NCBI GenBank assembly: GCA_040218415.1
Contig: JAVJRN010000081.1
Span: 326,975 to 390,974, forward strand
Origin: JAVJRN01 sp040218415
GTDB lineage: Bacteria; Bacteroidota; Bacteroidia; Cytophagales; Cyclobacteriaceae
Direction of reading: 5' to 3'
DNA: 64,000 nt
Part shown: positions 34,138 through 42,547 of the stretch, piece after piece
Layout: each line of letters opens with the position of its first letter
Numbering within the stretch: position 1 is the stretch's first letter
The notes under the pieces: generated by a model
Seen by the model: the letters and a program-made list of their open reading frames with translations, nothing else
Told to the model about the DNA's origin: nothing
The model's database searches: none
Made by a program: the position numbers and the translations under genes

Positions 34138-34580
34138 AACCATTTGGACACTTCCTTTACGTTTATCAACCCAGCATCATTTCCCCAACTGTTAGAAATA
34201 TAAGTGAGTATTTCTGCTACCTCCAATGGAGTGAGGTTGGGGTTGCCAATCATTACCTGGTTGTAGGAAACTCCATTGACAATAATTTCCCCTTGAAGTC
34301 CATTTTTAATGATACAGGCTGCTCTTGATTGATCGGCCATCAAATAGTCGGCGTTGGCTAGCGGAGGGTAAAGCTGAGCAAGACCAGTCCCTTCTTTTTG
34401 GTGACAAGCCACACAGTAGGTCATGTATAGTCTTTGTCCCTGAACAATATACTGTTTGAGTTTAATATTATCCGCATTGGAAGATTCGCTCTGGTTACCA
34501 GATTGGTTATTTCCTCCACAAGCAGAGATCAATAATATTACGCAAAAAAATACCGAAATAGGAGTGCTTATATTTTTCAT
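34119..34580 (-). CDS. Class I cytochrome c lipoprotein
   Basis: 153 residues. Lipobox LLISAC (Cys21) anchors it in the membrane. Heme-binding CVACH at 56-60; a candidate axial Met is Met110 in YNQVMIGNPNL. The C-terminal LTPLEVAEILTYISNSWG helix is typical of small c-type cytochromes. It would carry electrons at the periplasmic face. Third gene of the hemJ-like/SCO/cytochrome operon, 3 bp after the SCO gene. Confidence 0.9.
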   Translation of the reverse strand: MKNISTPISVFFCVILLISACGGNNQSGNQSESSNADNIKLKQYIVQGQRLYMTYCVACHQKEGTGLAQLYPPLANADYLMADQSRAACIIKNGLQGEIIVNGVSYNQVMIGNPNLTPLEVAEILTYISNSWGNDAGLINVKEVSKWLDNCDS

Positions 34581-34583
34581 GAA

Positions 34584-35249
34584 TTAAGAATTTGGTTCTT
34601 TTTTGCTTTTTCTTTTCAATCTCTTGATATCCTTTATTAATAAATCGACCTGTTCCGGCACTGTGCCATCATACACTCCTCTAACTCGCCTGTTTTGATC
34701 GATAAGTAAAAAAGCACCACTATGGATATATCCACCTGGGGCGGTTTCATCCTCATTGGCTATGACCATGTAGCTTTCTTCACCTATTTCATAAATTTCT
34801 TCTTGTACTCCTGTTACAAAATGCCATTTCTCTGATTTCACGCCAAGTTTTCTTGCGAAATCCGCCAATAATTCGACCGTATCATATTTTGGATCAATCG
34901 TGTGAGAAAGTAGAGCTACTTCTGGGTCATCCTCATAGGCTTCATATACCCGCAACATTTGTTGCTTCATTACCGGACAAATAGTAGGGCAAGTAGTAAA
35001 GAAGAAATCTGCAACGTAGACCTGACCTTTGAAAGTTTCATTGGTAATAATGCTGCTGTCCTGATCTACAAATTGGAAATCTGCAATGCGATGAGGGATA
35101 GTATCAAAAACTATTCGTCCATCTACTTCTTTTTCCACAATCTTATCTCGACCGAGAATTGGTAGTTCAAACTTTGAGTTTACCTCGCTGCAACTAAGCG
35201 CTGCAAATAGTATAAATACCGAAATCCATAGATTTTTAAACATGGTCAT
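34584..35249 (-). CDS. SCO1/SenC family copper-dependent thioredoxin-fold protein
   Basis: 221 residues. A lipobox-like ALSC (Cys20) precedes the SCO domain. Metal and redox residues are Cys87 and Cys91 in FFTTCPTICPVM and His176 in GGYIHSGAFLL. SCO proteins help copper insertion into cytochrome oxidase or relieve redox stress. It overlaps the HemJ gene by 1 bp (stop/start) and is 3 bp ahead of cytochrome c, so the three are one operon connected with respiration. Confidence 0.92.
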   Translation of the reverse strand: MTMFKNLWISVFILFAALSCSEVNSKFELPILGRDKIVEKEVDGRIVFDTIPHRIADFQFVDQDSSIITNETFKGQVYVADFFFTTCPTICPVMKQQMLRVYEAYEDDPEVALLSHTIDPKYDTVELLADFARKLGVKSEKWHFVTGVQEEIYEIGEESYMVIANEDETAPGGYIHSGAFLLIDQNRRVRGVYDGTVPEQVDLLIKDIKRLKRKSKKEPNS

Positions 35250-35776
35250 TAATTATCGTTTCTTAATTTTTTATAAATCCTTATTGCAAACATTAAAATA
35301 AATGCAAAGGCAAAAATGCCTAAAGTACCCCAAATCCAACTTAACTGATCTTTTACTACAATAAGAAAGACAATAGCTACTAAAAGTACGGTGGCAACTT
35401 CATTCCAAATTCTTAACTGTGTAGAGCTGTACTTTACTATTCCTTTTTGAAGTTGTGCGTATAGGTAATGGCAAAGCATATGATACACATAGAGTAGAAA
35501 TACGAATCCAAGTTTCATATGCATGAACGGCAGTTGCAGCCATGATGGGTTCAATACCAATAAGCCTGTTCCAAATATTAAAGTAATGATTGCCGATGGC
35601 CAGGTGATTCCGAGCCAAAGTCTTTTGGCCATTAATGCGAATTGTGATTTCAATTCATCATTGTCCTTATCAGCAGCCTCCACCTGGTATACAAACAGCC
35701 TGACTATGTAGAATAATCCCGCAAACCATGTCACTATAAAAATGATATGTAGTGCTTTAAAATAGAGATAATTCAT
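35249..35776 (-). CDS. hemJ: Protoporphyrinogen IX oxidase HemJ (CopD-family membrane protein)
   Basis: 175 residues from the ATG at 35776; an earlier in-frame start at 35851 adds 25 unconserved residues. Four to five helices and the HemJ signature YFKALHIIFIVTWFAGLFYI (split), with the conserved His10, then RLFVYQVEA. HemJ oxidises protoporphyrinogen IX to protoporphyrin IX, the penultimate heme step. The first gene of an operon with SCO and a cytochrome c, i.e. heme supply and its use sit together; divergent from the Crp/Fnr regulator. Confidence 0.82.
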   Translation of the reverse strand: MNYLYFKALHIIFIVTWFAGLFYIVRLFVYQVEAADKDNDELKSQFALMAKRLWLGITWPSAIITLIFGTGLLVLNPSWLQLPFMHMKLGFVFLLYVYHMLCHYLYAQLQKGIVKYSSTQLRIWNEVATVLLVAIVFLIVVKDQLSWIWGTLGIFAFAFILMFAIRIYKKLRNDN

Positions 35777-35886
35777 GCTTGTGGAATTAAAATCGAAGGT
35801 TTTTGTTTTGCTTTTGGTGACGCAAAAGTGCAACTGAATTGCTGACCTCACAAGTATTTAATATTTTAGCCTATGATATTTAGAAA

Positions 35887-36567
35887 ATGACAGATAAATC
35901 AAAAATCTGGTACTTTGAAGATGTAGATCTTTTTGAAATTCTTTGTCCAACAAAAGGTCCCACCCTTGAGACGAGAAACAATCCTAATCTTTATAAGAGA
36001 GATGATTTCATCTATTTTCCTGAAGAAAGTTCGAAGAATATATATATGATCGCTGATGGGCGTATAAAAATTGGTTCTTTTCTAAAGGACGGGAAGGAGA
36101 TCATCAAATCTATATTAGGTAAAGGCGAAATTTTTGGTGAATTAGCCTTGGCTGGTGAAGATAAAAGATCAGATTTTGCGCAAGCCATGGATGATAACAC
36201 GCGCGTGTGTCCAATGACTATTGCGGACTTGCAGGATCTGATGATAGAAAATCAAGTATTGAGTTTGAAAATTTTCAAGATTCTGGGATTTCGTCTTAGG
36301 AAAATGGAACGCAGAATTGAAGCGCTGGTATTTAAAGATGCAAGGACGCGAATTGTCGATTTTATAAGAGACATGGCGGAAGAGAGAGGCCAAAAAGTAG
36401 GTTTTGAAACCATGATTAAAAATCATTTGACACATAAAGACATTGCTAGTTTGACGGGTACAAGTCGCCAGACCGTGACAACCGTATTAAATGAGCTGAG
36501 AGAAGAAAATATCATCAACTTTGATAGAAGGAGAATATTGATTCGAGATATGGATAAGCTCAAGTAG
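35887..36567 (+). CDS. Crp/Fnr-family transcriptional regulator
   Basis: 226 residues: cyclic-nucleotide-binding-like domain (about 30-140, with KGEIFGELALAGE) and a C-terminal winged HTH (LTHKDIASLTGTSRQTVTTVLNELREENII). No Fnr-type four-Cys cluster is seen, so oxygen sensing by Fe-S is unlikely. It is divergent from hemJ-SCO-cytochrome c (110 bp apart) and may control that operon; I find no TTGAT-N4-ATCAA site in the gap. A degenerate repeat array follows its stop. Confidence 0.9.
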   Translation: MTDKSKIWYFEDVDLFEILCPTKGPTLETRNNPNLYKRDDFIYFPEESSKNIYMIADGRIKIGSFLKDGKEIIKSILGKGEIFGELALAGEDKRSDFAQAMDDNTRVCPMTIADLQDLMIENQVLSLKIFKILGFRLRKMERRIEALVFKDARTRIVDFIRDMAEERGQKVGFETMIKNHLTHKDIASLTGTSRQTVTTVLNELREENIINFDRRRILIRDMDKLK

Positions 36568-36576
36568 CAATCAAGA

Positions 36577-36807
36577 CTATTTTTTATGTTGAAGAAAGGC
36601 ATATCATCAACAAAAAATGATAAGTCATCCTTCAGCAATGGCATATCACCATCCGAAAATCATATATCTCATCTAAGAAAGGATATCTGACAACTTGAAA
36701 ATTGTTTTTTGCCATCAAGAAACGGCAAAAGACCTTCATAAAATCATTCCTGATGTGAAAAGTTCGGCCAAAATGGGTGCATGATCGGCATAGGCCAATA
36801 TTTTTGA
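36577..36807. repeat. Degenerate 21-bp tandem repeat array, about 7-10 units
   Basis: From 36598 the sequence falls into consecutive 21-bp units (starts 36598, 36619, 36640, 36661, 36682, 36703, 36724) with consensus GRYATATCAYC..., ending AAAAAT. Units 1 and 3 share 17 of 21 bases, units 3 and 7 share 15. Units starting 36745, 36766 and 36787 and one at 36577 are weaker. 21 bp equals seven codons; translated in the frame of 36584 the units give a loose heptad (STKNDKS, SFSNGIS, PSENHIS, PSRNGKR) interrupted by stops. It fills the convergent gap between the Crp/Fnr gene and the next minus-strand gene. Function unknown. Confidence 0.6.
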
Positions 36808-37686
36808 CTATTGATGTGCCCAATAGGCATCTCTATACAAGCTGTCAAGTTGCAAACTGCGACCATCGCTAGCCTCCATTTTTAATAATGCATTCGGATA
36901 ATTGGCGTTGAACCAGTAAGCTAAATTTTCACCATTTAATTTTACTATTTCTACTTTCCATGGTTCTTCAATCATCGATTGATTTATGCCTTTCAGGTCG
37001 TTTAGCGCTGATTTTGAAACTTTGATTGTACTTTTAATTGGTGTTGGTTTTGTCGCCTTACTGTTGATTTGTGAAGGATATATTTGGGCTACAAAGTTTA
37101 ATCCATCCTTAAATTTCAAAGACCTCAATGAATAGGAGAGTTGATCTTCAAACAAAGGTGTCTGGTCAATTTTCATAGAACCATTTCCCTGACCATCCCA
37201 GTAGCTCATGTACTCGAACAAATAGTGCTTATCCTTTTTTAGAAAGGATTTTGCGGTATTGCCACACCATTCTTGAGAGGTGTTGGTGAGTTTATGGATA
37301 GTGAAAGGCTGATCTTGCTTAAAAAACAGAGAGGTCAAATAATGATATGGGTAGGCCTTCGTTTCAAAGCTGCAAAATTTATTGACCTTCATCACAGGAA
37401 AAAGATCATCTCTGGAATAATCATCCGTCTTGACTTGATATTCCTCATTGAAAACTTCCTTCACAAGAATATATGTGTAATCGTAGGTTCTCTGCTTTCC
37501 GTATACAATTCTTGTAGCAGAGTATTTTGCTACTTCGGCCTTGCCATCGTCCCACAACGGCTTTTTCGCCCAATTTTGTTCAAAATATTGACTCAGGTCG
37601 ACTTCACTTTTTTCGACCTGAGAGGAGTTGCAGCCAACAATTGCCAGTAAAAAAAATAGCCACAGGAAGTGTTTATAGATCATCAT
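36808..37686 (-). CDS. Lipoprotein of unknown function
   Basis: 292 residues. Leader and lipobox AIVGC (Cys19). The mature protein has no domain I can name with certainty; recurring features are KPLWDDGKAEVAKYSATR, a two-Cys segment (FCSFETK and EWCGNTAK) and a C-terminal DSLYRDAYWAHQ. Similar lipoproteins in Bacteroidota have been mislabelled Maf septum inhibitors in databases; there is no Maf motif here. Last gene of a six-gene operon with glycosyltransferases; overlaps the gene upstream by 14 bp. Confidence 0.7.
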   Translation of the reverse strand: MMIYKHFLWLFFLLAIVGCNSSQVEKSEVDLSQYFEQNWAKKPLWDDGKAEVAKYSATRIVYGKQRTYDYTYILVKEVFNEEYQVKTDDYSRDDLFPVMKVNKFCSFETKAYPYHYLTSLFFKQDQPFTIHKLTNTSQEWCGNTAKSFLKKDKHYLFEYMSYWDGQGNGSMKIDQTPLFEDQLSYSLRSLKFKDGLNFVAQIYPSQINSKATKPTPIKSTIKVSKSALNDLKGINQSMIEEPWKVEIVKLNGENLAYWFNANYPNALLKMEASDGRSLQLDSLYRDAYWAHQ

Positions 37687-38296
37687 CTTCTACAAATTCA
37701 AATTCTATATCAGAATCTTTCAAATCCTTCAAAGTGTCAATATCGCTTTTGGTCTTCATTAAATGGAGCTTTAGGTCGAGATCATCTATTGCAGCGAGCA
37801 GCTCTTGGAGTACGTTTTTATGACCGTATTCTTTGTTTTCAAAAAGTTCAGGATAAAACTTGTTGGTTCCAAGCAGGTAGAAACCACCATCCTTGGCAGG
37901 GCCTACCACGACATCAAAGTCATCGAGTTTAGCTAGCGCATCTTCAATATCTTTTTTGGTTAATTCTACACAATCACTCCCGATAATCATCACCTTGTCG
38001 TAGCTGTCAAAAGATTGATCCATAGCGTCAGACATTCTTTCACCTAAGCCATTTCCCTTTTGTATAAAAAGCTCATATTCTTGCGCCCCCGAAGCGTCGA
38101 ATACATCTTCTATTTCAATATATTCTGAGTAAAAAACGGCCTTATCTACGTCAACATTCTTTGTTTCTTCATAGGTGTATTCTACCAGATACTTGTAGAC
38201 ATCCAATGCACCAATAATACCAATATCTTCAGCTAGCCTGGTTTTTACAGATCCTGGGATAAGATTTTTAACAAAAATGATCAATCGTTTATTCAT
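37673..38296 (-). CDS. TIGR04282/DUF2064 glycosyltransferase-like protein
   Basis: 207 residues with a nucleotide-sugar-transferase-like fold: VKNLIPGSVKTRLA (9-22), GNGLGERM (81-88), IIGSDCVELT (104-113) and GPAKDGGFYLLG (132-143). This is the TIGR04282 family named after arsenosugar biosynthesis, but here no ArsS/ArsM homologue is nearby, so that name should not be read as a function. It could activate or transfer a sugar within this operon. Overlaps both neighbours (14 and 8 bp). Confidence 0.85.
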   Translation of the reverse strand: MNKRLIIFVKNLIPGSVKTRLAEDIGIIGALDVYKYLVEYTYEETKNVDVDKAVFYSEYIEIEDVFDASGAQEYELFIQKGNGLGERMSDAMDQSFDSYDKVMIIGSDCVELTKKDIEDALAKLDDFDVVVGPAKDGGFYLLGTNKFYPELFENKEYGHKNVLQELLAAIDDLDLKLHLMKTKSDIDTLKDLKDSDIEFEFVEDDDL

Positions 38297-38807
38297 ATAC
38301 TTTTACGCCTTTGTACAACCACTGAGACCAGTCCTCATTATAGGTGTGAACACTGTCTGTGCTGGTTGACTTATTGTTTACAATTATTTTTCCGTTGTTT
38401 TTCCAGTCAAAAATACCACCATAAAGATTTTTTACATTCTTAAATCCCATATTCTGAAGCTTTTCTCCAATTCGCTCGCTTCTATAACCTACCGAGCAGT
38501 AGACAATCACTTCTTGATTTTTGTCAATGAACTTTACGTCTGACTTTTTGAAGTTTTCATAGCTAATCAGTTGCGCACCCTGAATATGACTAATTTCAAA
38601 TTCTTTGGGTGATCGGATATCGAGTATTATCAGGTCAGCCGATAATTTCGATTCAAGCTCCTCTGCATCAATGAGAGGTACGGTATGCTCATACAAGCTC
38701 TCCATTTTTTCATCAAATGTTTGTTGGGCTTTAGTTGTTAGCACCATCGCAAACATGATAAAAAAACTAATACCAACGGATTCGACTTTTTTCAATAACA
38801 AACTCAT
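38289..38807 (-). CDS. Exported single-domain rhodanese
   Basis: 172 residues, signal peptide through TTKAQ (about residue 27). The rhodanese domain (about 45-150) has the active-site loop YCSVGYRS with Cys104, and DIRSPKEFEISHIQGA. Sulfurtransferase or persulfide-carrier activity in the periplasm is likely; the substrate is unknown. The start codon overlaps the glycosyltransferase gene upstream by 41 bp, unusually long; no shorter start would keep the signal peptide. Confidence 0.88.
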   Translation of the reverse strand: MSLLLKKVESVGISFFIMFAMVLTTKAQQTFDEKMESLYEHTVPLIDAEELESKLSADLIILDIRSPKEFEISHIQGAQLISYENFKKSDVKFIDKNQEVIVYCSVGYRSERIGEKLQNMGFKNVKNLYGGIFDWKNNGKIIVNNKSTSTDSVHTYNEDWSQWLYKGVKVYE

Positions 38808-40071
38808 AGATAAATACTGAAAATACCACTAAATATTCTAAAACAACCCAATACATGGATAGTTCAAAGCCTTCTTTTTTATAGCCAAAATAGGTCAGAA
38901 AAATGAAGAAGGACCATGCCAAGGCTGTCTTGGCATTGATGATTACTCCGAGTGCTATTAAGGGAATAATATACCAAGGATGCACAATCGTACTGAATGA
39001 TAGATAAATCATCAAAGCAACAAACATAATGACGGCTATGTGTTGACTTCTTATTGCTTGAAAATAGCTTGTAGCTATGATAATTAGCGCCGTAAGCACG
39101 CTCAAAAAAGGCCCTAAAGTGCCAATGATGTTGTATCCTTTTACCCAAAAACCAAACTGTCGAATTATGAAATAAATGCTTGCATTAAACTCGAATTTCT
39201 TAAAATACAAGCCTAAACTTTCTTTCATTCCAGTGATGAATTCAATGTTGAGCATTGGCAAAAAAGTAATCGCCGAGATCAAACAAATGAGTGAGATCAG
39301 ACCAATTCTTTTCTTGATTTTACCATGAAAAAATAAGCCAGGTAAATAAATAAGCGGCAAAAGTTTCGTGCCTATAGCAAGTCCAAAACCTAGAGCCGAC
39401 AGCCATTTTTTTCTGGTCAAATAATAAATGCCGACCATAAGAAATGCGGTCACGAGCACTTCAAAATGCAAGTTGCCTACCCCTTCTAAAATGACCAACG
39501 GATTCAAAAAGTAGATCATTGCTTTTTCTTTTTCCTGACCATTTTCGGCTAAGATTTTTCTTAAAAAGAATACCGCTAAAAAATCACCGAAGAGAAGAAA
39601 TAGTCGAATAATATTGGCGCTCAGCAGCCAGTCATTAGCACCAATATTGGCGGCTAGCCAGAACACGAACTGATTCAAAGGCGGGTAAATAGTAAAGTAG
39701 TTGGTAGAGTTGAGCTGTGCATAAAGCGACTCGCTAATGCCTTCAATGTGTGGCTGTGAAAGATAATAACCGGGCAACTCTGCGAAAGGGTTAATGCCAG
39801 CATTGAGCAAATGACCATCCCAGATAAACCGATAAAGATCATCCGATAACGAGGGCATGCCAGCGAATAATACCAGCCTGATCAGAACACCAACATAGAT
39901 ATCTGAGGATGAAGGATAGATAATCAGCCAGCAATAAGAGAAAAAAGCACTGAAAAAAGCCAAGAAAAGTATGGTCGAATGATGGCGCTCGATCTGTAAG
40001 CCAATAGTGGTGATGGAGACCAGCATAACCACATAAAGAATAAAGGAATTAGTCTTGAGCTTAGCCTGCAT
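38767..40071 (-). CDS. GT-C polytopic glycosyltransferase (mannosyltransferase-like, GT87/DUF2029 type)
   Basis: 434 residues with about 11 membrane helices and a conserved acidic motif early on (SDDLYRFIWDG, 76-86), the usual GT-C catalytic Asp region; followed by NPFAELP and YPPLNQFVFW. GT-C enzymes use polyprenyl-phosphate-linked sugars and act on the periplasmic side. The upstream DPM-type GT2 in this operon would supply the polyprenyl-phosphate sugar. Overlaps the GT2 gene by 11 bp. Confidence 0.85.
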   Translation of the reverse strand: MQAKLKTNSFILYVVMLVSITTIGLQIERHHSTILFLAFFSAFFSYCWLIIYPSSSDIYVGVLIRLVLFAGMPSLSDDLYRFIWDGHLLNAGINPFAELPGYYLSQPHIEGISESLYAQLNSTNYFTIYPPLNQFVFWLAANIGANDWLLSANIIRLFLLFGDFLAVFFLRKILAENGQEKEKAMIYFLNPLVILEGVGNLHFEVLVTAFLMVGIYYLTRKKWLSALGFGLAIGTKLLPLIYLPGLFFHGKIKKRIGLISLICLISAITFLPMLNIEFITGMKESLGLYFKKFEFNASIYFIIRQFGFWVKGYNIIGTLGPFLSVLTALIIIATSYFQAIRSQHIAVIMFVALMIYLSFSTIVHPWYIIPLIALGVIINAKTALAWSFFIFLTYFGYKKEGFELSMYWVVLEYLVVFSVFIYEFVIEKSRIRWY

Positions 40072-41521
40072 TGGTTATTGGGCGAATGGTGAAAATGAAA
40101 ATACCACCATAGCCAAGCGCCAGCATAATATGGAAAAGGATAAGACCATAATCTTTAAGATAGAAGCCGGAAAAGATACCGAAGATAAAATACAAGCACA
40201 GCAAAGCCTCTATAATTGTGATAGGAGCAAAGGCCTGTTTTAGATAGACGTTACCTTTCCAAGAATCGCCTTTATTTTGAATATTGAATTTGGGTGTTCG
40301 GATGAAAGGTGTTTTTTTTCCTACAAAACCTTCCACTACTGCTATGGAGTTGTGAAGTGCCAGACCCATAGAAAAGGAGATATATACAGGGAAATTTTTA
40401 GCAAAATATTTAAATGTTTGCTTTGGGTTAGTTTTTTTCGCAGCGATCCAATAGAAAATGGTCATGGCGATAAAACCAATAAGAAACACACTTGCTAAAT
40501 CAAACAGCAGTAATAAATCGGGCCTAGCCTCCTTGATGTATAGCATCGGCACAGACAATACCGCAGCAATCAGTAGAAATAAAAATACCGAACTATTAAA
40601 CAGATGTAAAAGCGCGTGTAGTTTCACCCTTGACCCAATTTTGGACATCAATATTTTTACTACATTCTTACGGGCGGTTTCCGCTGCGCCCTTATTCCAT
40701 CGATATTGTTGCGATTTAATGGCAGGAACTAAAACAGGAAGCTCTGCCGGAGAAAGCACATCTTCTAGGTATTTGAATTTCCAGCCATTGAGTTGTGCTC
40801 GGTAGCTGAGATCGAGATCCTCCGTTAGGGTGTCGTGCTGCCAACCTCCAGCATCTTCTATGCAGGCTTTTTTCCAAATACCACCTGTGCCATTGAAATT
40901 CATGAATTTCCCTGAGCATTCCCTTCCTTTTTGCTCTACGGTGAAATGCGCATTGAGCCCAAAAGCTTGCATTCTGGTTAATAAGCTATAATCCTGATTA
41001 AGATGACTCCATCGCGTTTGGATCATGCCAATACCCTCGTGGAAATGTGGAAGAGTGAATGACAGAAAATCAGCATGAGGCATAAAGTCAGCATCGAAAA
41101 TGGCAATGTATTCTCCACTCGCTAGTGTGGTGCCATGTTGAAGTGCGCCAGCTTTATAGCCAATTCGACTTTCTCTCTGAATGTGCTTGATGTCAATACC
41201 TTTTGCTCGCCATTCGCTGATTTTCGAAGACAAGATGGTGCTTGTTTCGTCCGTGGAGTCATCCAAAACTTGTATTTCTAGTTTGTTTTTCGGGTAATTG
41301 AGCAGACAAACACTATCGATCAATCGGGCTGCTACGTACTTTTCATTGAATATTGGGAGCTGTATCGTTACCAATGGAAAAGATTTCAGGACATGGTCAT
41401 ATTCTGGCTGTATGACCTTTTTCCCCTTTAAGTATTTGATAGAAAGGTTGAGCTGCTCCAGACTAAAGATTGCCACCATGGTAAGTGAAGAAATATAACC
41501 TATGATTACCAACCACTCCAT
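40061..41521 (-). CDS. Membrane-bound family 2 glycosyltransferase, processive (cellulose-synthase-like)
   Basis: 486 residues: N-terminal helix (3-22), a GT-A domain with DDS (87-89), DAD (143-145), TED (233-235) and QQYRW (261-265), then four C-terminal helices. The D,D,D,QxxRW pattern marks processive or beta-glucan/mannan-type synthases. It lacks a PilZ domain. It may build a short glycan on a lipid carrier; substrate unknown. It follows the DPM-like gene by 2 bp. Confidence 0.9.
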   Translation of the reverse strand: MEWLVIIGYISSLTMVAIFSLEQLNLSIKYLKGKKVIQPEYDHVLKSFPLVTIQLPIFNEKYVAARLIDSVCLLNYPKNKLEIQVLDDSTDETSTILSSKISEWRAKGIDIKHIQRESRIGYKAGALQHGTTLASGEYIAIFDADFMPHADFLSFTLPHFHEGIGMIQTRWSHLNQDYSLLTRMQAFGLNAHFTVEQKGRECSGKFMNFNGTGGIWKKACIEDAGGWQHDTLTEDLDLSYRAQLNGWKFKYLEDVLSPAELPVLVPAIKSQQYRWNKGAAETARKNVVKILMSKIGSRVKLHALLHLFNSSVFLFLLIAAVLSVPMLYIKEARPDLLLLFDLASVFLIGFIAMTIFYWIAAKKTNPKQTFKYFAKNFPVYISFSMGLALHNSIAVVEGFVGKKTPFIRTPKFNIQNKGDSWKGNVYLKQAFAPITIIEALLCLYFIFGIFSGFYLKDYGLILFHIMLALGYGGIFIFTIRPITNAG

Positions 41522-41523
41522 AA

Positions 41524-42216
41524 TTACAAATATCTGAAAATGGTGAAAATGATTTTGTAACCTGCCATAATGGTTCCTTTCAAGGTGCCAGAAACCTTTG
41601 AGATACCAATTCTTTGTCTATAGTTTACAGGAACATCAATTGTTTTCATTTTCAATTTGGCAGCTTTGAGTTGCATTTCTACTGTCCAGCCATAGTTGGT
41701 ATCTTTCATGTCAATGGCTAATAAACTTTCATATTTGATTGCCCGGAAAGGACCAAGATCAGTATAAGTTACTCCGTATAATAATTTGAGCAGGCTAGTA
41801 GCCAGCCAGTTACCAAAAATCTGTTGAGGCGTCATGGATCCTTTTTCCTTTTGACCTAAAGCTCTGGACCCGATAACCAAATCTACATTGTCTTCAATGA
41901 TCGGTTTAATTAAATCTCCCATTTGGGAAGGGTAATCAGAATGGTCTCCATCGAGGAACACGATAATATCTGGTTTCGAACCTCCATCAGAAATATAATC
42001 CATCCCTTTGAGGCAGGCCTGACCATAGCCACGGCGGGTTTCCTTTAAAGCAGTGGCGCCAGCTTTTTTTGCCTGTTCATAAGTATTGTCATTGGAGCCA
42101 TTGTCAATCACGATGATCTCATTAACCAATTCCTTCGGAATTTCCTCCACAACAAGACTTACCGCATTTTGCTCGTTAAATGCTGGTATGATTACCCTTA
42201 TGTCTGGCTTATTCAA
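41524..42216 (-). CDS. Family 2 glycosyltransferase, polyprenyl-phosphate sugar synthase-like (DPM1/DpgS type)
   Basis: 230 residues, GT-A fold: VIIPAFNEQNAV, DNGSNDNT (38-45), DGDHSD (89-94), with the later YTDLGPFRAIKYESL. No C-terminal membrane helices, so it is the soluble DPM1-like form. It likely makes a polyprenyl-phosphate sugar that serves as donor for the GT-C enzyme of this operon. First gene of the six-gene cluster; a hairpin overlapping promoter-like boxes lies 25-50 bp upstream. Confidence 0.88.
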   Translation of the reverse strand: MNKPDIRVIIPAFNEQNAVSLVVEEIPKELVNEIIVIDNGSNDNTYEQAKKAGATALKETRRGYGQACLKGMDYISDGGSKPDIIVFLDGDHSDYPSQMGDLIKPIIEDNVDLVIGSRALGQKEKGSMTPQQIFGNWLATSLLKLLYGVTYTDLGPFRAIKYESLLAIDMKDTNYGWTVEMQLKAAKLKMKTIDVPVNYRQRIGISKVSGTLKGTIMAGYKIIFTIFRYL

Positions 42217-42232
42217 TTTTTATCTGCTGTAT

Positions 42233-42280
42233 GCTAAAAACAAAGCTAAGACTTGGAGGTCTTAGCTAGTTACAAAGCTA
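42233..42280 (-). promoter_or_regulatory. Hairpin overlapping two TAGCTTTG promoter boxes before the glycosyltransferase operon
   Basis: GCTAAGAC (42245-42252), loop, GTCTTAGC (42259-42266): a perfect 8-bp stem. On the minus strand it is followed by TTTGTTTTT, so it looks like an intrinsic terminator for transcripts from the right. The minus strand also reads TAGCTTTG, a full match to TAnnTTTG, at 42248-42241 (inside the stem) and 42280-42273. The start codon at 42216 is 25 bp beyond the first. The rest of the 331-bp gap (42217-42547) holds only the direct repeat listed separately. Confidence 0.45.
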
Positions 42281-42404
42281 ATTGAATTGAATGTCCTGAG
42301 GCTGTCAAGACTCTGACAAATACAACTTTCATTGTAGCAACAAATCCAATTGAATAATGACATGGTTATTAAATGATGCTAACTTTGCTATTTATTGATA
42401 GAGC

Positions 42405-42460
42405 AGAATATTATTTGGCAGGACTATGTAATTTCCTGAAGTGTAGAATATTATTTCGCA
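42405..42460. repeat. Direct repeat, 16 bp, 40-bp spacing
   Basis: AGAATATTATTTGGCA (42405-42420) and AGAATATTATTTCGCA (42445-42460) differ at one base and start exactly 40 bp apart, in the gap between the STAS-like gene and the glycosyltransferase operon. Confidence 0.5.
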
Positions 42461-42547
42461 TAAGGCTATCATTTAACTAGTAGGAGAGGCTTATTCTTCG
42501 AAGGACTTTTGATATTTATTTGAGTTATAAACGGGCACTAAACCAAG

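Noticed and set aside
36585..36689. 34-codon ORF within the 21-bp repeats
   Set aside because: The apparent peptide follows from the repeat unit being seven codons long; the repeats go on past the stop, so DNA-level repetition explains it.
36808..37686. Maf-like septum formation inhibitor
   Set aside because: Similar lipoproteins may carry that name, but no Maf nucleotide-pyrophosphatase motif is present and it has a lipobox.
37673..38296. Arsenosugar biosynthesis
   Set aside because: Only the TIGR04282 family member is present; no ArsS or arsenite methyltransferase is near, so the pathway is not supported.
40458..40805. 115-codon plus-strand ORF in the processive GT2 gene
   Set aside because: Entirely antisense to a gene with all catalytic motifs; no recognisable features.
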